Positions 23,367-34,835 are shown, counted from the first letter of the stretch. The stretch: 64,000 nucleotides of DNA from Meghimatium bilineatum (GCA_034231615.1 CM067309.1:24011965-24075964); one strand, 5' to 3'. The notes: generated by a model not told the origin, from the letters alone. A program made the numbers and translations.

Positions 23367-23875
23367 GTCAAGATCTACCTGTTCACAGGTAGAGGGATCA
23401 TTTCAACATCATAATGTGTCAAGATCTACCTGTTCACAGGTAGAGGGATCATTTCAACATCATAATGTGTCAAGAGCTACCTGTTCACAGGTAGAGGGAT
23501 CATTTCAACATCATCATGTGTCAATAGCTACCTGTTCACAGGTAGAGGGATCATTTCAACATCATCATGTGTCAAGAGATACGTGTTCACAGGTAGAGGG
23601 ATCATTTCAACATCATCATGTGTCAAGATCTACCTGTTCACAGGTAGAGAAATCATTTCAACATCATCATGTGTCAAGAGATACGTGTTCACAGGTAGAG
23701 GGATCATTTCAACATCATCATGTGTCAAGAGATACGTGTTCACAGGTAGAGGGATCATTTCAACATCATCATGTGTCAAGAGATACGTGTTCACAGGTAG
23801 AGGGATCATTTCAACATCATCATGTGTCAAGAGATACGTGTTCACAGATAGCGGGATCATTTCAATATCATCATC
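23367..23875. repeat. 51-bp minisatellite with internal hairpin, 10 copies
   Basis: Units contain TACCTGTTCACAGGTA, a perfect 6-bp stem with a 4-base loop, then GAGGGATCATTTCAACATC. In later copies the stem is weakened (TACGTGTTCACAGGTA). Copies abut without unique spacers. The 51-bp period equals that of the unrelated array 170 bp upstream. Confidence 0.95.
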
Positions 23876-24224
23876 AATTATCGATCTTCTTACCAACAAA
23901 TAACACATTAACGAAATGAATGAACACATTCTGTAGCCTAACATGACATGAATACACGTTGCTCACGCCAGCAATCTTTATATGATATATCAAAAACCTA
24001 TCAAAGAATTATATTAATTCAATGACCCATTTCAATGTAATTTTAAACGCACATCTATCACACAGATTAATGGCGATATAGCTATATCCCAAAACATTCA
24101 CTCTATAAGGTAATATTACATATCTGTTTTCAGAGAAAATGATGATCTAACAAATTAAACTATTGGTTAAGATCAAGTACAACAATGATAAATTACATTT
24201 TATTGGAACATGTATATTTGCAGC
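23876..24224. other. Spacer, no gene seen
   Basis: AT-rich and without conserved frames. Confidence 0.6.
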
Positions 24225-24370
24225 AAAAGTTTACGATTGTGAAACATGGACAATAAAATAATGGCAGAAAGTATTGCTTCTTTCGAAAATTGATGAAATA
24301 CTACTAAAGAGTTTCAAAAATAACGAGGACAACAAACGTGAATTTAAAAATTAAGAAAATTTGACATGAT
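24225..24370 (+). mobile_element. Short LINE fragment with YGCETW-type motif
   Basis: Reads YDCETWTIK and then stop-broken sequence (LLLSKIDEI, NKREFKN). It matches the conserved YGCETW box downstream of the RT domain in RTE-type LINEs. It abuts the 19-bp array. Confidence 0.55.
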
Positions 24371-24374
24371 AACA

Positions 24375-25440
24375 ACTCTAACAAGCTGTCTCACTGCTAG
24401 CATGATGTTTCACTGCTAGCAAGTTGTATCACTGTTAGCAAGCTGTCTCACTGTCTCACTGCTAGCAAGTTGTCTCACTGCTAGCAAGTTGTCTCACTGC
24501 TAGCAAGATGCCTCACTGCTAGAAAGCTGTCTCACTGCTAGCAAAGCTGGATCACTGTCTCACTGCTAGCAAACTGTCTCACTTCTAGCAAGTTGTCTCA
24601 CTGTTAGCAAGCTGTCTCACTGCTATTAAGTTGCCTCACTACTAGCAAGATGTCTCACTGCTAGCAAGCTGTCTCACTGTTAGCAAGCTGTCTCAATGTC
24701 TCACTGCTAGCAAGCTGTCTCACTGTTAGCAAGCTGTCTCACTGTTAGCAAGCTGTCTCAATGTCTCACTGCTAGTAAGCTGTCTCACTGCTAGCAAGCT
24801 GTTTCACTGCTAGAAAGCTGTTTCACTGTTAGCAAGCTGTCTCACTGCTAGCAAGCTGTTTCACTGTTAGCAAGCTGTCTCACTGCTAGCAAGCTGTTTC
24901 ACTGTTAGCAAGCTGTTTCACTACTAGCAAGCTGTCTCACTACTAGCAAACTGTCTCACTGTTAGCAAGCTGTTTCACTACTAGCAAGCTGTCTCACTAC
25001 TAGCAAGCTGTCTCACTGCTAGCAAGCTGTTTCACTGTTAGCAAGCTGTTTCACTACTAGCAAGCTGTCTCACTACTAGCAAGCTGTCTCACTGCTAGCA
25101 AGCTGTTTCACTGTTAGCAAGCTGTTTCACTACTAGCAAGCTGTCTCACTACTAGCAAGCTGTCTCACTGTTAGCAAGCTGTTTCACTGTTAGCAAGCTG
25201 TTTCACTACTAGCAAGCTGTCTCACTGTTAGCAAGCTGTTTCACTGCTAACAAAAGTCTCATTGTTAACATGCTATCTCACTGCTAATAAACGGTCTCAC
25301 TCCTAACAAGCTGTCTCACTGCTAACAAGCTGTCTCATTTCTAATAAACTGTCTCACTGCTAACAATCGGTCTCACTCCTAACAAGGTGTCTCGCTCTTA
25401 ACAAGATGTCTCACTGCTAACACTTTGCTTAACTCCTAAC
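24375..25440. repeat. 19-bp minisatellite, about 55 copies
   Basis: Unit CTGTCTCACTGCTAGCAAG, with variants TTTCACTGTTAGC and CTCACTACTAGC that recur in fixed series (for example GTTAGC-ACTAGC-ACTAGC-GCTAGC between 24900 and 25230), showing higher-order amplification. It decays after 25240 (CTAACAAGCTG, CTAATAAAC). Confidence 0.95.
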
Positions 25441-25484
25441 ACTATCACTCCTTTCTAAGGAAACTCAGCTTTTAGGGCCTCATA

Positions 25485-28400
25485 AGGTTCACAGAAGTAT
25501 GTGGTATAAGGTATCATATAACGTCTCACAGAAGTGTGATGTATAAGGTGTCATATAAAGTGTCATAGAAGTTTGATGTATAAGGTGTCATATAACGTGT
25601 CATAGAAGTGTGATGTATAAAGTGTCATATAAAGTGTCATAGAAGTTTGATGTATAAGGTGTCATATACATGTAATAGAAGTGTGATGTATAAGGTGTCA
25701 TATAACGTCTCACAGAAGTGTGATGTATAAGGTGTCATAGAGGTGTGATGTATAACGTGTCATATAACGTGTCATAGAATTGTGATGTATAAGGTGTCAT
25801 ATAACGTGTCATACAAGTGTGATGCATAAGGTGTCATATAACGTGTCATAGAAGTGTGATGTATAACGTGTCACAGAAGTGTGATGTATATCGTGTCATA
25901 TAACGTGTCATAGAAGTGTGATGTATAACGTGTCATGTAACGTGTCATAGAAGTGTCATGTATAACGTGTCATATAACGTGTCATAGAAGTGTGATGTAT
26001 AAGGTGTCATAGAAGTGTGATGTATAAGGTGTCATATAACGTGTCATAGAAAGTGATGTATAATGTGTCATATAACGTGTCATAGAAGTGTGATGTATAA
26101 GGTGTAATATAACGTGTCATAGAAGTGTCATGTATATCGTGTCATATAACGTGTCATAGAAGTGTGATGTATAACGTGTCATATAACGTGTCATAGAATT
26201 GTGATGTATAAGGTGTCATATAACGTGTCATAGAAGTGTGATGTATAACGTGTCATGTAACGTGTCACAGAAGTGTGATGTTTAACGTGTCATATAACGT
26301 GTCATAGAAGTGTCATGTATAACGTGTCATATAACATGTCATAGAAGTGTGATGTATAACGTGTCATAGAAGTGTGATGTATAACGTGTCATATAACGTG
26401 TCATAGAATTGTGATGTATAAGGTGTCATATAACGTGTCATAGAAGTGTGTTGTATAAGGTGTCATATAACGTGTCATAGAAGTGTGATGTATAACGTGT
26501 CATAGAAGTGTGATGTATAACGTGTCATATAACGTGTCATAGAATTGTGATGTATAAGGTGTCATATAACGTGTCATAGAAGTGTGTTGTATAAGGTGTC
26601 ATATAACGTGTCATAGAAGTGTGATGTATAACGTGTCATGTAACGTGTCATAGAAGTGTGATGTGTAACGTGTCATATAACGTGTCAGATAAGTGTGATG
26701 TGCAACGTGTCATATAACGTGTCATAGAAGTGTGATGTGTAACGTGTCACAGAAGTGTGATGTATAACGTGTCATGTAACGTGTCATAGAAGTGTCATCT
26801 ATAACGTGTCATAGAAGTGTGATGTATAACGTGTCATAGAAGTGTGATGTATAACGTGTCATATAACGTGTCATAGAATTGTGATGTATAAGGTGTCATA
26901 TAACGTGTCATAGAAGTGTGATGTATAACGTGTCATAGAAGTGTGATGTATAACGTGTCATATAACGTGTCATAGAATTGTGATGTATAAGGTGTCATAT
27001 AACGTGTCATAGAAGTGTGATGTATAAGGTGTCATATAACGTGTCATAGAAGTGTGATGTATAACGTGTCATAGAAGTGTGATGTATAACGTGTCATATA
27101 ACGTGTCATAGAATTGTGATGTATAAGGTGTCATATAACGTGTCATAGAAGTGTGATGTATAACGTGTCATGTAACGTGTCATAGAAGTGTGATGTGTAA
27201 CGTGTCATATAACGTGTCAGATAAGTGTGATGTGCAACGTGTCATATAACGTGTCATAGAAGTGTGATGTGTAACGTGTCACAGAAGTGTGATGTATAAG
27301 GTGTCATATAAGGTGTCATATAACGTGTCATAGAAAGTGATGTATAATGTGTCATATAACGTGTCATAGAAGTGTGATGTATAAGGTGTAATATAACGTG
27401 TCAAAGAAGTGTCATGTATATCGTGTCATATAACGTGTCATAGAAGTGTGATGTATAACGTGTCATATAACGTGTCATAGAATTGTGATGTATAAGGTGT
27501 CATATAACGTGTCATAGAAGTGTCATGTATAACGTGTCATATAACGTGTCATAGAAGTGTGATGTATAACGTGTCATAGAAGTGTGATGTATAACGTGTC
27601 ATATAACGTGTCATAGAATTGTGATGTATAAGGTGTCATATAACGTGTCATAGAAGTGTGATGTATAACGTGTCATAGAAGTGTGATGTATAACGTGTCA
27701 TATAACGTGTCATAGAATTGTGATGTATAAGGTGTCATATAACGTGTCATAGAAGTGTGTTGTATAAGGTGTCATATAACGTGTCATAGAAGTGTGATGT
27801 ATAACGTGTCATGTAACGTGTCATAGAAGTGTGATGTGTAACGTGTCATATGACGTGTCATAGAAGTGTGATGTGTAACGTGTCACAGAAGTGTGATGTA
27901 TAACGTGTCATGTAACGTGTCATAGAAGTGTGATGTATAACGTGTCATAGAAGTGTGATGTATAACGTGTCATATAACGTGTCATAGAATTGTGATGTAT
28001 AAGGTGTCATATAACGTGTCATAGAAGTGTGTTGTATAAGGTGTCATATAACGTGTCATAGAAGTGTGATGTATAACGTGTCATGTAACGTGTCAGATAA
28101 GTGTGATGTGCAACGTGTCATATAACGTGTCATAGAAGTGTGATGTGTAACGTGTCACAGAAGTGTGATGTGTAACGTGTCATGTAACGTGTCATAGAAG
28201 TGTCATCTATAACGTGTCATAGAAGTGTGATGTATAACGTGTCATAGAAGTGTGATGTATAACGTGTCATATAACGTGTCATAGAATTGTGATGTATAAG
28301 GTGTCATATAACGTGTCATAGAAGTGTGATGTATAAGGTGTCATATAACGTGTCATAGAAGTGTGATGTATAACGTGTCATAGAAGTGTGATGTATAACG

Positions 28401-28960
28401 TGTCATATAACGTGTCATAGAATTGTGATGTATAAGGTGTCATATAACGTGTCATAGAAGTGTGATGTATAACGTGTCATATAACGTGTCATAGAAGTGT
28501 GATGTATAACGTGTCATAGAAGTGTGATGTATAACGTGTCATATAACGTGTCATAGAATTGTGATGTATAAGGTGTCATATAACGTGTCATAGAAGTGTG
28601 ATGTATAACGTGTCATGTAACGTGTCATAGAAGTGTGATGTGCAACGTGTCATATAACGTGTCATAGAAGTGTGATGTGTAACGTGTCACAGAAGTGTGA
28701 TGTATAACGTGTCATGTAACGTGTCATAGAAGTGTCATCTATAACGTGTCATATAACGTGTCATAGAAGTGTGATGTATAACGTGTCATGTAACGTGTCA
28801 TAGAAGTGTCATCTATAACGTGTCATATAACGTGTCACAGAAGTGTGATGTATAACGTGTCATGTAACGTGTCATAGAAGTGTCATCTATAACGTGTCAT
28901 ATAACGTGTCATAGATATGTGATGTATAAGGTATCATATAACGTGTCATAGAAGTGTGCA
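25485..28960. repeat. 3.4-kb compound satellite, 25-bp and 12-bp modules
   Basis: Built from a 25-bp module ACGTGTCATAGAAGTGTGAT plus GTATA, and a 12-bp module ACGTGTCATATA that matches the start of the 25-mer. Together they form 37-bp composites. Variant blocks repeat at long range: CGTGTCAGATAAGTGTGATG occurs at 26681, 27213 and 28089 within longer shared contexts. Stops occur in all frames, so it is non-coding. Confidence 0.97.
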
Positions 28961-29135
28961 AAAATCTGAATAATTAAAAGTTAATATCATAAATGGTACA
29001 CTCCGAGACCGGAAAAAGGAACAAAGAATAGAAATACTGAAATCTGCAATTCAAGTTGAAACTAAGATTGTCGAAGAGTGAGGTTGGATGCTCCATTTAC
29101 AGAGGGTAACTAAGACGGAAATGGACGAGAAACAT
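28961..29135 (+). other. Spacer, possible LINE remnant
   Basis: One frame reads EILKSAIQVETKIVEE, then a stop, then GWMLHLQRVTKTEMDEKHRR. This loosely recalls the GH-box region of LINE C-termini. Too diverged for a firm call. Confidence 0.25.
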
Positions 29136-29475
29136 CGCAGAATGTTTAAATATTTTAGCTGCCGTCGGTCCGCCGAGAATATAATGTTCAAATATTTTAG
29201 CTGCCGTCGGTCCGCCGAGAATATAATGTTCAAATATGTTAGCTGTCGTCGGTCCGCCGAGAATATAATGTTCAAATATTTTAGCTGCCGTCGGTCCGCC
29301 GAGAATATAATGTTCAAATATTTTAGCTGCCGTCGGTCCGCCGAGAATATAATGTTCAAATATTTTAGCTGTCGTCGGTCCGCCAAGAACATAATGTTCA
29401 AATATTTTAGCTGCCGTGGTCAGCAGAGGATATACTGTTTAAATATAGTTCTTGCTGCAGTCAGCACGCCGAGAA
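29136..29475. repeat. 42-bp minisatellite, about 7.5 copies
   Basis: Units contain TTTTAGCTGCCGTCGGTCCG and CCGAGAATATAATG. They are CpG-rich compared with their surroundings and open in one plus frame (14-residue period). The last two copies diverge (CCGTGGTCAGCAGAGG). Confidence 0.93.
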
Positions 29476-29875
29476 TTCTGAATAGTTCAGTACATCAGAA
29501 AGGAAGACTACAATAATAATGAAACACATAACCCGTTAGCGAAGTAAGGATGTTACATTGAAACATTTGGTGCAGAATGATCTCAACGCAGTCATATCCA
29601 CTACCATCCTGATGAGTGTAAAACTTCGCACCCTGTCTAGTCCTCAATAGTATACGGTCATGTCTTCTTCTAGCTATCTTGTTTCAGTCACCCTCTACTG
29701 TACCTTGAAGAACATTCTATGTGATTGAGTAATATCTCATCTCGTGTATGCATATACCCCTATATAAATCTATATATATATACCCAATCCGCCAGTACAC
29801 TGTGGATGTAGGCTTTGGACTAACAAGAACATTCGATCGAATTTTAAGTCTTCGGAAAAGAAATATCACAGTGGC

Positions 29876-30125
29876 CGAGTTAGCGGGTAGATGAAACAAT
29901 CATTGGGCGAGTTAGCTTGTAGATAAATCTATTATTGGGAGGTTAGCGGGTAGATGAAACAATTATTGGGATAGTTAGCGTGTAGATAAATCAATTATTG
30001 GTAGAGTTAGCGGGTAGATGAAACAATCATTGGGCGAGTTAGTTTGTAGATAAATCTATTATTGGTAGAGTTAGCAGTTAGATGAAATAATTATTGGGCG
30101 AGTTAGCGGGTGGATGATTTAATTA
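29876..30125. repeat. 31-bp tandem repeat with alternating dimer, 8 copies
   Basis: Copies alternate between GTAGATGAAACAATCATTGG and GTAGATAAATCTATTATTGG after a GAGTTAGCGG start. The alternation holds for seven successive units, so the working unit is a 62-63 bp dimer. Confidence 0.9.
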
Positions 30126-30949
30126 AAGAGCAAATTAGAGTATTGGTAATAAATAAATAAATAATTTAATTGACTAGATTTCGGTTAAATTAATTAATTA
30201 ATTGATAATTTGTGAATTATCTTGATTAATGTTCAACTGGTGGATGGGTGAACAAGAAGTTGGTGTGTAACTGTGTCGAACCATTAACATAATTGTGTGA
30301 TGACGCTAAAGATGATGACAGCGATGATGTAATTTGCATGATAATGATGGTGATAATAAGTTATTGTCGCAGTAAGTGTTTTGTTAGAGTTTTGTCGCCA
30401 ATAACAATGTAAGCACCAGAGTTGACCCGATGCGATCACCAGATTAGACAACTCGAGTTCAAACAGTTTTACTCTTGAATACAAAACATTCGCTCATTGT
30501 TGACACAATCTACGCCAAGTTGACATTCAGGAGCGCTTCAATGTGTATGTAACAGTTCGATGACTATTGAAACACAAACCAGAAATCCAATCACCAATTA
30601 CTAACGATGTTTGCGCGTGTGTGGGCGTGCATGGTAGCTTCAAACATATACTTTTATGGTCGCAGTGTTAGCTAGCATTTTCTAAGCATCGGCCAATAAC
30701 TGATGAAACAATTTTTAATTGATGTTAGCTGTGTACCATTGCATTTTGTGATGTTTCCCTGATAGAAATGTCGATGAAAACAAATAACTCGATAATTGTG
30801 CGGACAAATTCAATCTTAATTTTGTATTATGTTGAAGGTCTGTGAAAATGGTTGCGACAGCGTTAGAAGTGCAAGGGCACTCTAACATTTACAGCTGATG
30901 CATATAATTGAATAAGCGCTAATTAGTAACAATCTTTAGCTCTGCTAAA
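30126..30949. other. Spacer, no gene seen
   Basis: AT-rich, including TTAATTAATTAATTG near 30188-30205. No conserved frame. Confidence 0.6.
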
Positions 30950-31025
30950 TTCGATGTAAGGCTCAGAAACATGGACAACTACACAGAGACAGATAAAGAA
31001 ACTAAGTAAATAAATCGCGTAGAAT
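30950..31025 (+). mobile_element. Short LINE fragment with YGSETW motif
   Basis: Reads YGSETWTTTQRQIKKLSK and then stops. This is the YGCETW box of RTE-like elements. It is too short to place in a family. Confidence 0.55.
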
Positions 31026-31059
31026 AGAGCGATTTAATTAATATAATATATGGATAGTC

Positions 31060-31185
31060 AGTCATTATGTGAGTGGGGAGTGTGTACAAGTGAGTGAGTT
31101 AGTGAGTGAGAGGGGGGTGTGTGAGAGAGTGAGAATGAGCTGATTAGGTGAGTGAACGAATGAGTGAGTGAGAAGGGGCTGAGTC
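31060..31185. repeat. (GAGT)n imperfect microsatellite, left side of LINE L
   Basis: Irregular GTGAGTGAG repeats ending GAGTGAGAAGGGGCTGAG. A matching stretch (GACTGAGAAGGGGCTCAG) flanks the other side of the LINE at 34050-34068, so the LINE probably landed inside this microsatellite. Confidence 0.85.
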
Positions 31186-31428
31186 CACTGTCTATTGTCT
31201 TTCCCCAGGTGGTTTATTATCCACTCTTGCCGTTAAGCGTAGGGGTGATTGGAGCTCGATCTTGCGTTCCAAGGCCAGATGTGTGGCCTCGACTGTGCTA
31301 TGACCGTGTCTGTTCAGGATGTCCTTGACGTTTTCTATCCATCTTTTCCGTGGTCCTCCTCTATCTTTGTACCCTGATCTCATTTGGTTATATGTCTGTA
31401 AGGGCAACTTGTCGTGATGCATTCTCAT
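31186..31428 (-). mobile_element. RTE LINE L, 3' segment
   Basis: Minus strand: RMHHDKLPLQTYNQMRSGYK, GGPRKRWIENVKDILNRHGH and LALERKIELQSPLRLTARVD, with a stop near 31192. Its N-terminal neighbour KIKFFCHIMRM lies at 33128-33170. The 1.7-kb element at 31429-33117 separates the two. The family is shared with 38545-39240 (SPRRLT end). Confidence 0.88.
31419..31428. repeat. Target site duplication GCATTCTCAT (left)
   Basis: Identical to 33118-33127. Both copies encode the RMH/MRM codons of LINE L, so excision in silico rejoins its frame. Confidence 0.9.
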
Positions 31429-33117
31429 CATCATCATCAGGTTCCATGCCGGGTGGCGTAGGCGGTCATGGCTCTCCACAGCTCTCTGTCCACAGTATTA
31501 TGTATCAAAGTCGTTGTTGTTTCTTTGCCGTGCCAGGTTGTCAAACTGTCTAATATTTTCTCACGTTGTCGCCCTCTGTCTCTGGTGCCTTCAATCTTGC
31601 CTGTTGTGATTATGTTCTCTAACCTGCCTGTCTCATGAAGTGGCCAAAAAAAGAAGATTGCCTTTTTCTTATATTGTTGATTAAGGTCCGTTTCGCATTT
31701 AACTCTTTTAACACCTCTACATTAGTTTTTCTGGCAGTCCATGGTATTCTCAGCATTCTTCTGTAGAACCACATCTCCGTTGCCTCCAATCTCCCACTTT
31801 CCAGTTTGTTTATTGTCCAAGACTCGCACCCATATGTTAGTATAGGGGTTATATAGCACTGCAGAACTCTCTTTCTCACCTCTAATGACAAGGTCATATT
31901 ACACAGTATATTTTTCATTTTTCTGAATGTTGTTTTTGCCTGTCCTATTCTGCATCTTATTTCTGTTGAACTTCTTACATCTGCTGTTATAATTGTACCT
32001 AGATATTTGAATTGGTTGACCTGTTTTAATGCTATATCATTCACTATGATCTTGCAAGGTGTGTTATTTTCTTTCTTTGAAATAACCATTACTTCTGTTT
32101 TCTTGATATTTAGGTAGAGGCCTTTCTCTTTGCTTTCTGTGACTACTACTTTAATTAATTTTTGAAGGTCTTCCTCACTTTTTGCAATCAGAACAGTGTC
32201 ATCCGCATATCTCAAATTATTTATGTTATGTCCTCCCACTGATATTCCTGGGATATCTACTATTGCACGCAATATGTTTTCACTGTATAGAGAGAACAGG
32301 TCTGGTGAAAGCACGCATCCCTGTCTGACTCCTTGTTTTATTTGTTGAAAAGGGCCAAATTGCTTTCCTACTCTTATTGCTGCTGTTTGTTGCCAGTACA
32401 TGTTCTTGATTATTCTTAAATCCTTGCTGTCAATGTTCAGATTCTCTAGCATGTGTATAATTTCGCTATGTTTAACTTTGTCAAAAGCTTTAGTGTAGTC
32501 TATAAAACAGAGGTACAGATCTGTTTTTACCTCTATAGACCTCTCTATTAGTGTTCTCAATATATAAATCGCATTGTTGGTGCCTTTGCCTTCTACAAAT
32601 CCACATTGTTCTGGACTTATTTCTGGTTTTATTTTGTTTCTCACTCTCTTCATGATGATTCTGAGCAGTATTTTGGTTATTTGGCTCATGAGGCTGATTG
32701 TACGGTGTTCTTCACATTCAGTGGTCCCTGGTTTCTTAGGTAATGCTATGAATATGGATCTCATTAAGTCCTCGGGTATGTTTCCGCTGTTATATATGTC
32801 ATTCAGCAATTTTGTGATTATTTCAACTCCAAAGTCATCTAAAGCTGCTAATTCTTCTAATGTGATATTGTCTGGACCTGGGGCTTTGCCATATTTCATG
32901 TGTCTTAGTGCCTCCCTTACTTCTGCTGTGAGTATTGATGGACCCTCGCCGTTATCTTGTATGTTTATTTCTGGTCTATTGTCCTCATAAAGTTCTTTGA
33001 TATATTCTGACCATCTCTGTACTATGTGATCTATTCCCATTACTACCTGCCCTGTCTTAGATTTTATACACCCTGTGTCTACACCCTGTGTCTACAAGGT
33101 CGACACCCTGTGTCTAC
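31429..33117 (-). mobile_element. Nearly intact RTE LINE (K), 5' truncated, inserted in LINE L
   Basis: 1,689 bp bounded by the 10-bp duplication GCATTCTCAT. It carries a 473-codon open RT frame (31619-33040). One frameshift then occurs in CAGGCAGG, followed by an open C-terminus [40 protein letters not shown]. The stop codon is the first TGA of the (TGA)n tail, so there is almost no 3' UTR. The tail and the GT-stop ending match RTE-2 at 6997-9025. At its 5' side lie three copies of ACACCCTGTGTCT (33068-33113). The endonuclease domain is missing. Confidence 0.93.
31619..33040 (-). CDS. Reverse transcriptase ORF of LINE K (partial)
   Basis: A 473-residue frame from a non-LTR retrotransposon. 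It would copy the element's RNA at a nicked genomic target. Visible landmarks: [13 protein letters not shown] at about 52-64, the [10 protein letters not shown] linker before it, [13 protein letters not shown] near 98-110, and [13 protein letters not shown] near 144-156. Motif A is [10 protein letters not shown] with the catalytic Asp at about 181, [15 protein letters not shown] lies near 235-249, and motif C is YADD at 278-281. YGCESW is at 403-408 and [13 protein letters not shown] at 428-440. FGHFMR comes at the end, just before a frameshift. The first Met is a chance start, because the element is 5' truncated and the natural ORF would begin with an endonuclease domain. BovB/RTE-like by motif order. 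Not a host gene. Confidence 0.92.
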   Translation of the reverse strand: MGIDHIVQRWSEYIKELYEDNRPEINIQDNGEGPSILTAEVREALRHMKYGKAPGPDNITLEELAALDDFGVEIITKLLNDIYNSGNIPEDLMRSIFIALPKKPGTTECEEHRTISLMSQITKILLRIIMKRVRNKIKPEISPEQCGFVEGKGTNNAIYILRTLIERSIEVKTDLYLCFIDYTKAFDKVKHSEIIHMLENLNIDSKDLRIIKNMYWQQTAAIRVGKQFGPFQQIKQGVRQGCVLSPDLFSLYSENILRAIVDIPGISVGGHNINNLRYADDTVLIAKSEEDLQKLIKVVVTESKEKGLYLNIKKTEVMVISKKENNTPCKIIVNDIALKQVNQFKYLGTIITADVRSSTEIRCRIGQAKTTFRKMKNILCNMTLSLEVRKRVLQCYITPILTYGCESWTINKLESGRLEATEMWFYRRMLRIPWTARKTNVEVLKELNAKRTLINNIRKRQSSFFGHFMRQAG

Positions 33118-33127
33118 GCATTCTCAT
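33118..33127. repeat. Target site duplication GCATTCTCAT (right)
   Basis: Second copy of the 10-bp repeat flanking LINE K. Confidence 0.9.
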
Positions 33128-33960
33128 AATGTGGCAAAAAAACTTGATCTTCTGGTTTTCTATGTAATTTGTACAAGGTATTATACCTATTCTTTCCCTG
33201 ATGTCTTCATTTCGTAATCTATCACGCCTGGTGACCCCGGCGGCTTTCCTCCAACATTTCATCTCAGATATCACTATCTTTTCTGTAATGTGAAGATGGG
33301 AGAGACCAGGTTTGGCACTGGTAACACAGTGCTGGTATGAATATAATGTAGAACATTTATCTTTAAACTTCCATCTCGATCTTGGGATGAAGAAGTAGTG
33401 GTGACAGTTGGTATGTTACTGCATTTGCCTTTTGACATCTCGTCTCTTCCTCTCTATCGAGCTTCCATTTTCTGTAGAAATACTACCGATACATTTGAGC
33501 TCTGTTACTTCTTGTACTCCTATGTTGTCTATCTATATGTTTTATAGGCTCAGTGTTCTGCGTGTTTTCATAGTTTCCGTCTTTTGTGTATTGATCTTCA
33601 TGTTGTATTTTCTACATGTTGCAGATAGTGAGTTAACATGACTTTGTAGTTGTTCTTCGTTTTCGTATATTAGGCTCTGGTCGTCTGCGAAAATTAGTTC
33701 ATTTATTTAATTGTTTACTTACTCTGAGTTGTCTTGTTCTCAGTCGGTGATGTTGCAATGTGCACATTTTCCTCTTTTATTATTCTGTCTATGTATATAT
33801 TTAATAGCAAGGGTGAGAGCATGCAACCTTGACGTACTCCAGTTTGTGTACCAAAGGCGTCTGTGATACCATCTGATGTTCTTAACGACACATTGGCAGT
33901 TTTTATATAAAGCTCTTATATTGTCTAACAATTGTCCTGTGATACGATACATTTTTAGAG
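33118..33960 (-). mobile_element. RTE LINE L, upstream segment (RT to C-terminus)
   Basis: Minus strand from 33960: GQLLDNIRALYKNCQCVVKN, a GVRQGCMLSP-equivalent in a shifted frame (33830 region) and LNIYIDRIIKEEN-like sequence. A degenerate YADD region follows (FSQTTRA, around 33680), then TSTVLPVPNLVSPI, DRLRNEDIRERIGI and KIKFFCHIMRM at 33128. Stops and shifts throughout. Truncated at 33960, where GAGT repeats begin. Confidence 0.82.
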
Positions 33961-33964
33961 TTTC

Positions 33965-34290
33965 CCATAGGGAGAATGCATGAATGAGTGAGTAGTGAGT
34001 GAGGGAGAAGGGAGTGTGTAAGGGGAGAGTGAGTGAATGTGTGAGTGAGTGACTGAGAAGGGGCTCAGTGAGTGATTCAATCAGTCAGTTCGTCCGTCAG
34101 TCAGTCAATCAGTCAGTCCTTTTGTCAATCCATCAGTCAGTGATTCATTCAGTTGGTTGATCACTCCGTCCTTCAATCAGTCCTTCAGTGATTTTATCAG
34201 TAAGTACGCCAATCAATCAGTCCTTCAGTGATTTTATCAGTAAGTACGCCAATCAATCAGTCCTTCAGCTAATTGGTCCGTCAATAAATC
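33965..34290. repeat. (GAGT)n then (CAGT)n-like imperfect repeats
   Basis: GAGTGAGTGAGT-type sequence at 33975-34075 switches near 34078 to CAGTCAGTCAATCAGTC-type sequence up to about 34285, including a 49-bp duplication (CAGTCCTTCAGTGATTTTAT at 34179 and 34218). Confidence 0.88.
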
Positions 34291-34699
34291 AGTCATATCA
34301 TAACATTACATATAATCGTTATATCAATATATTACTCAAGTCTAATATTAATTTTATTCCCCAATTTTCAGGTCAATGAAATGAGAGCCTGCTTGAAGCT
34401 GAAACTGTTATTGTCAACTTTTCATCTGATGTGTGCATTTATATACATTGCCTTCAAGTTCATATTCCAGGACTTTCGTGATTCAGTAGAAGAACTCTGA
34501 CACTGTTCTCTTTTATTACATTAACACAAATCAATTAACCCATTAAGATCCGACGGGCTGCCACTCTAGGAACTTCAACATATCTCTTCTTTCCCTTCCT
34601 ATTATTTTTTCAACAGTCCCCGCCGAACATCTTTGGAAAGGGAAATTTTTCTTTACTTAATGTACAAACCACAGGTTTTTGGAAGTTTCACTTTTCTTC
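34291..34699. other. Spacer, no gene seen
   Basis: No conserved frame or repeat noted. Confidence 0.6.
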
Positions 34700-34835
34700 T
34701 GTGATCAATTGTTAAACATTCAGTCCAATATTTGTAATTTATGGTACGATTTGTTTTATATCATCTTGAGTTCCCCACAACATGTTTTGCAGCGAAGCTC
34801 CTGTGGGCAAGAATGTCGTTCTGTGAGCAGCAAAA
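34700..34835 (-). repeat. Dispersed repeat, relative of 18274-18425
   Basis: Starts with CTTCTGTGATCAATTGTTAA and ends GCTCCTGTGGGCAAG, in the same order as the other copy. A poly-G run follows at 34838-34851. Confidence 0.6.

Noticed and set aside
23367-23875. CRISPR-like array (repeats with internal palindrome)
   Set aside because: Units abut without unique spacers, no cas genes are present, and the setting is an animal genome. It is a minisatellite.
29876-30125. Repeat-spacer pattern suggesting CRISPR
   Set aside because: The apparent spacers are the same two alternating variants, so it is a dimeric tandem repeat.
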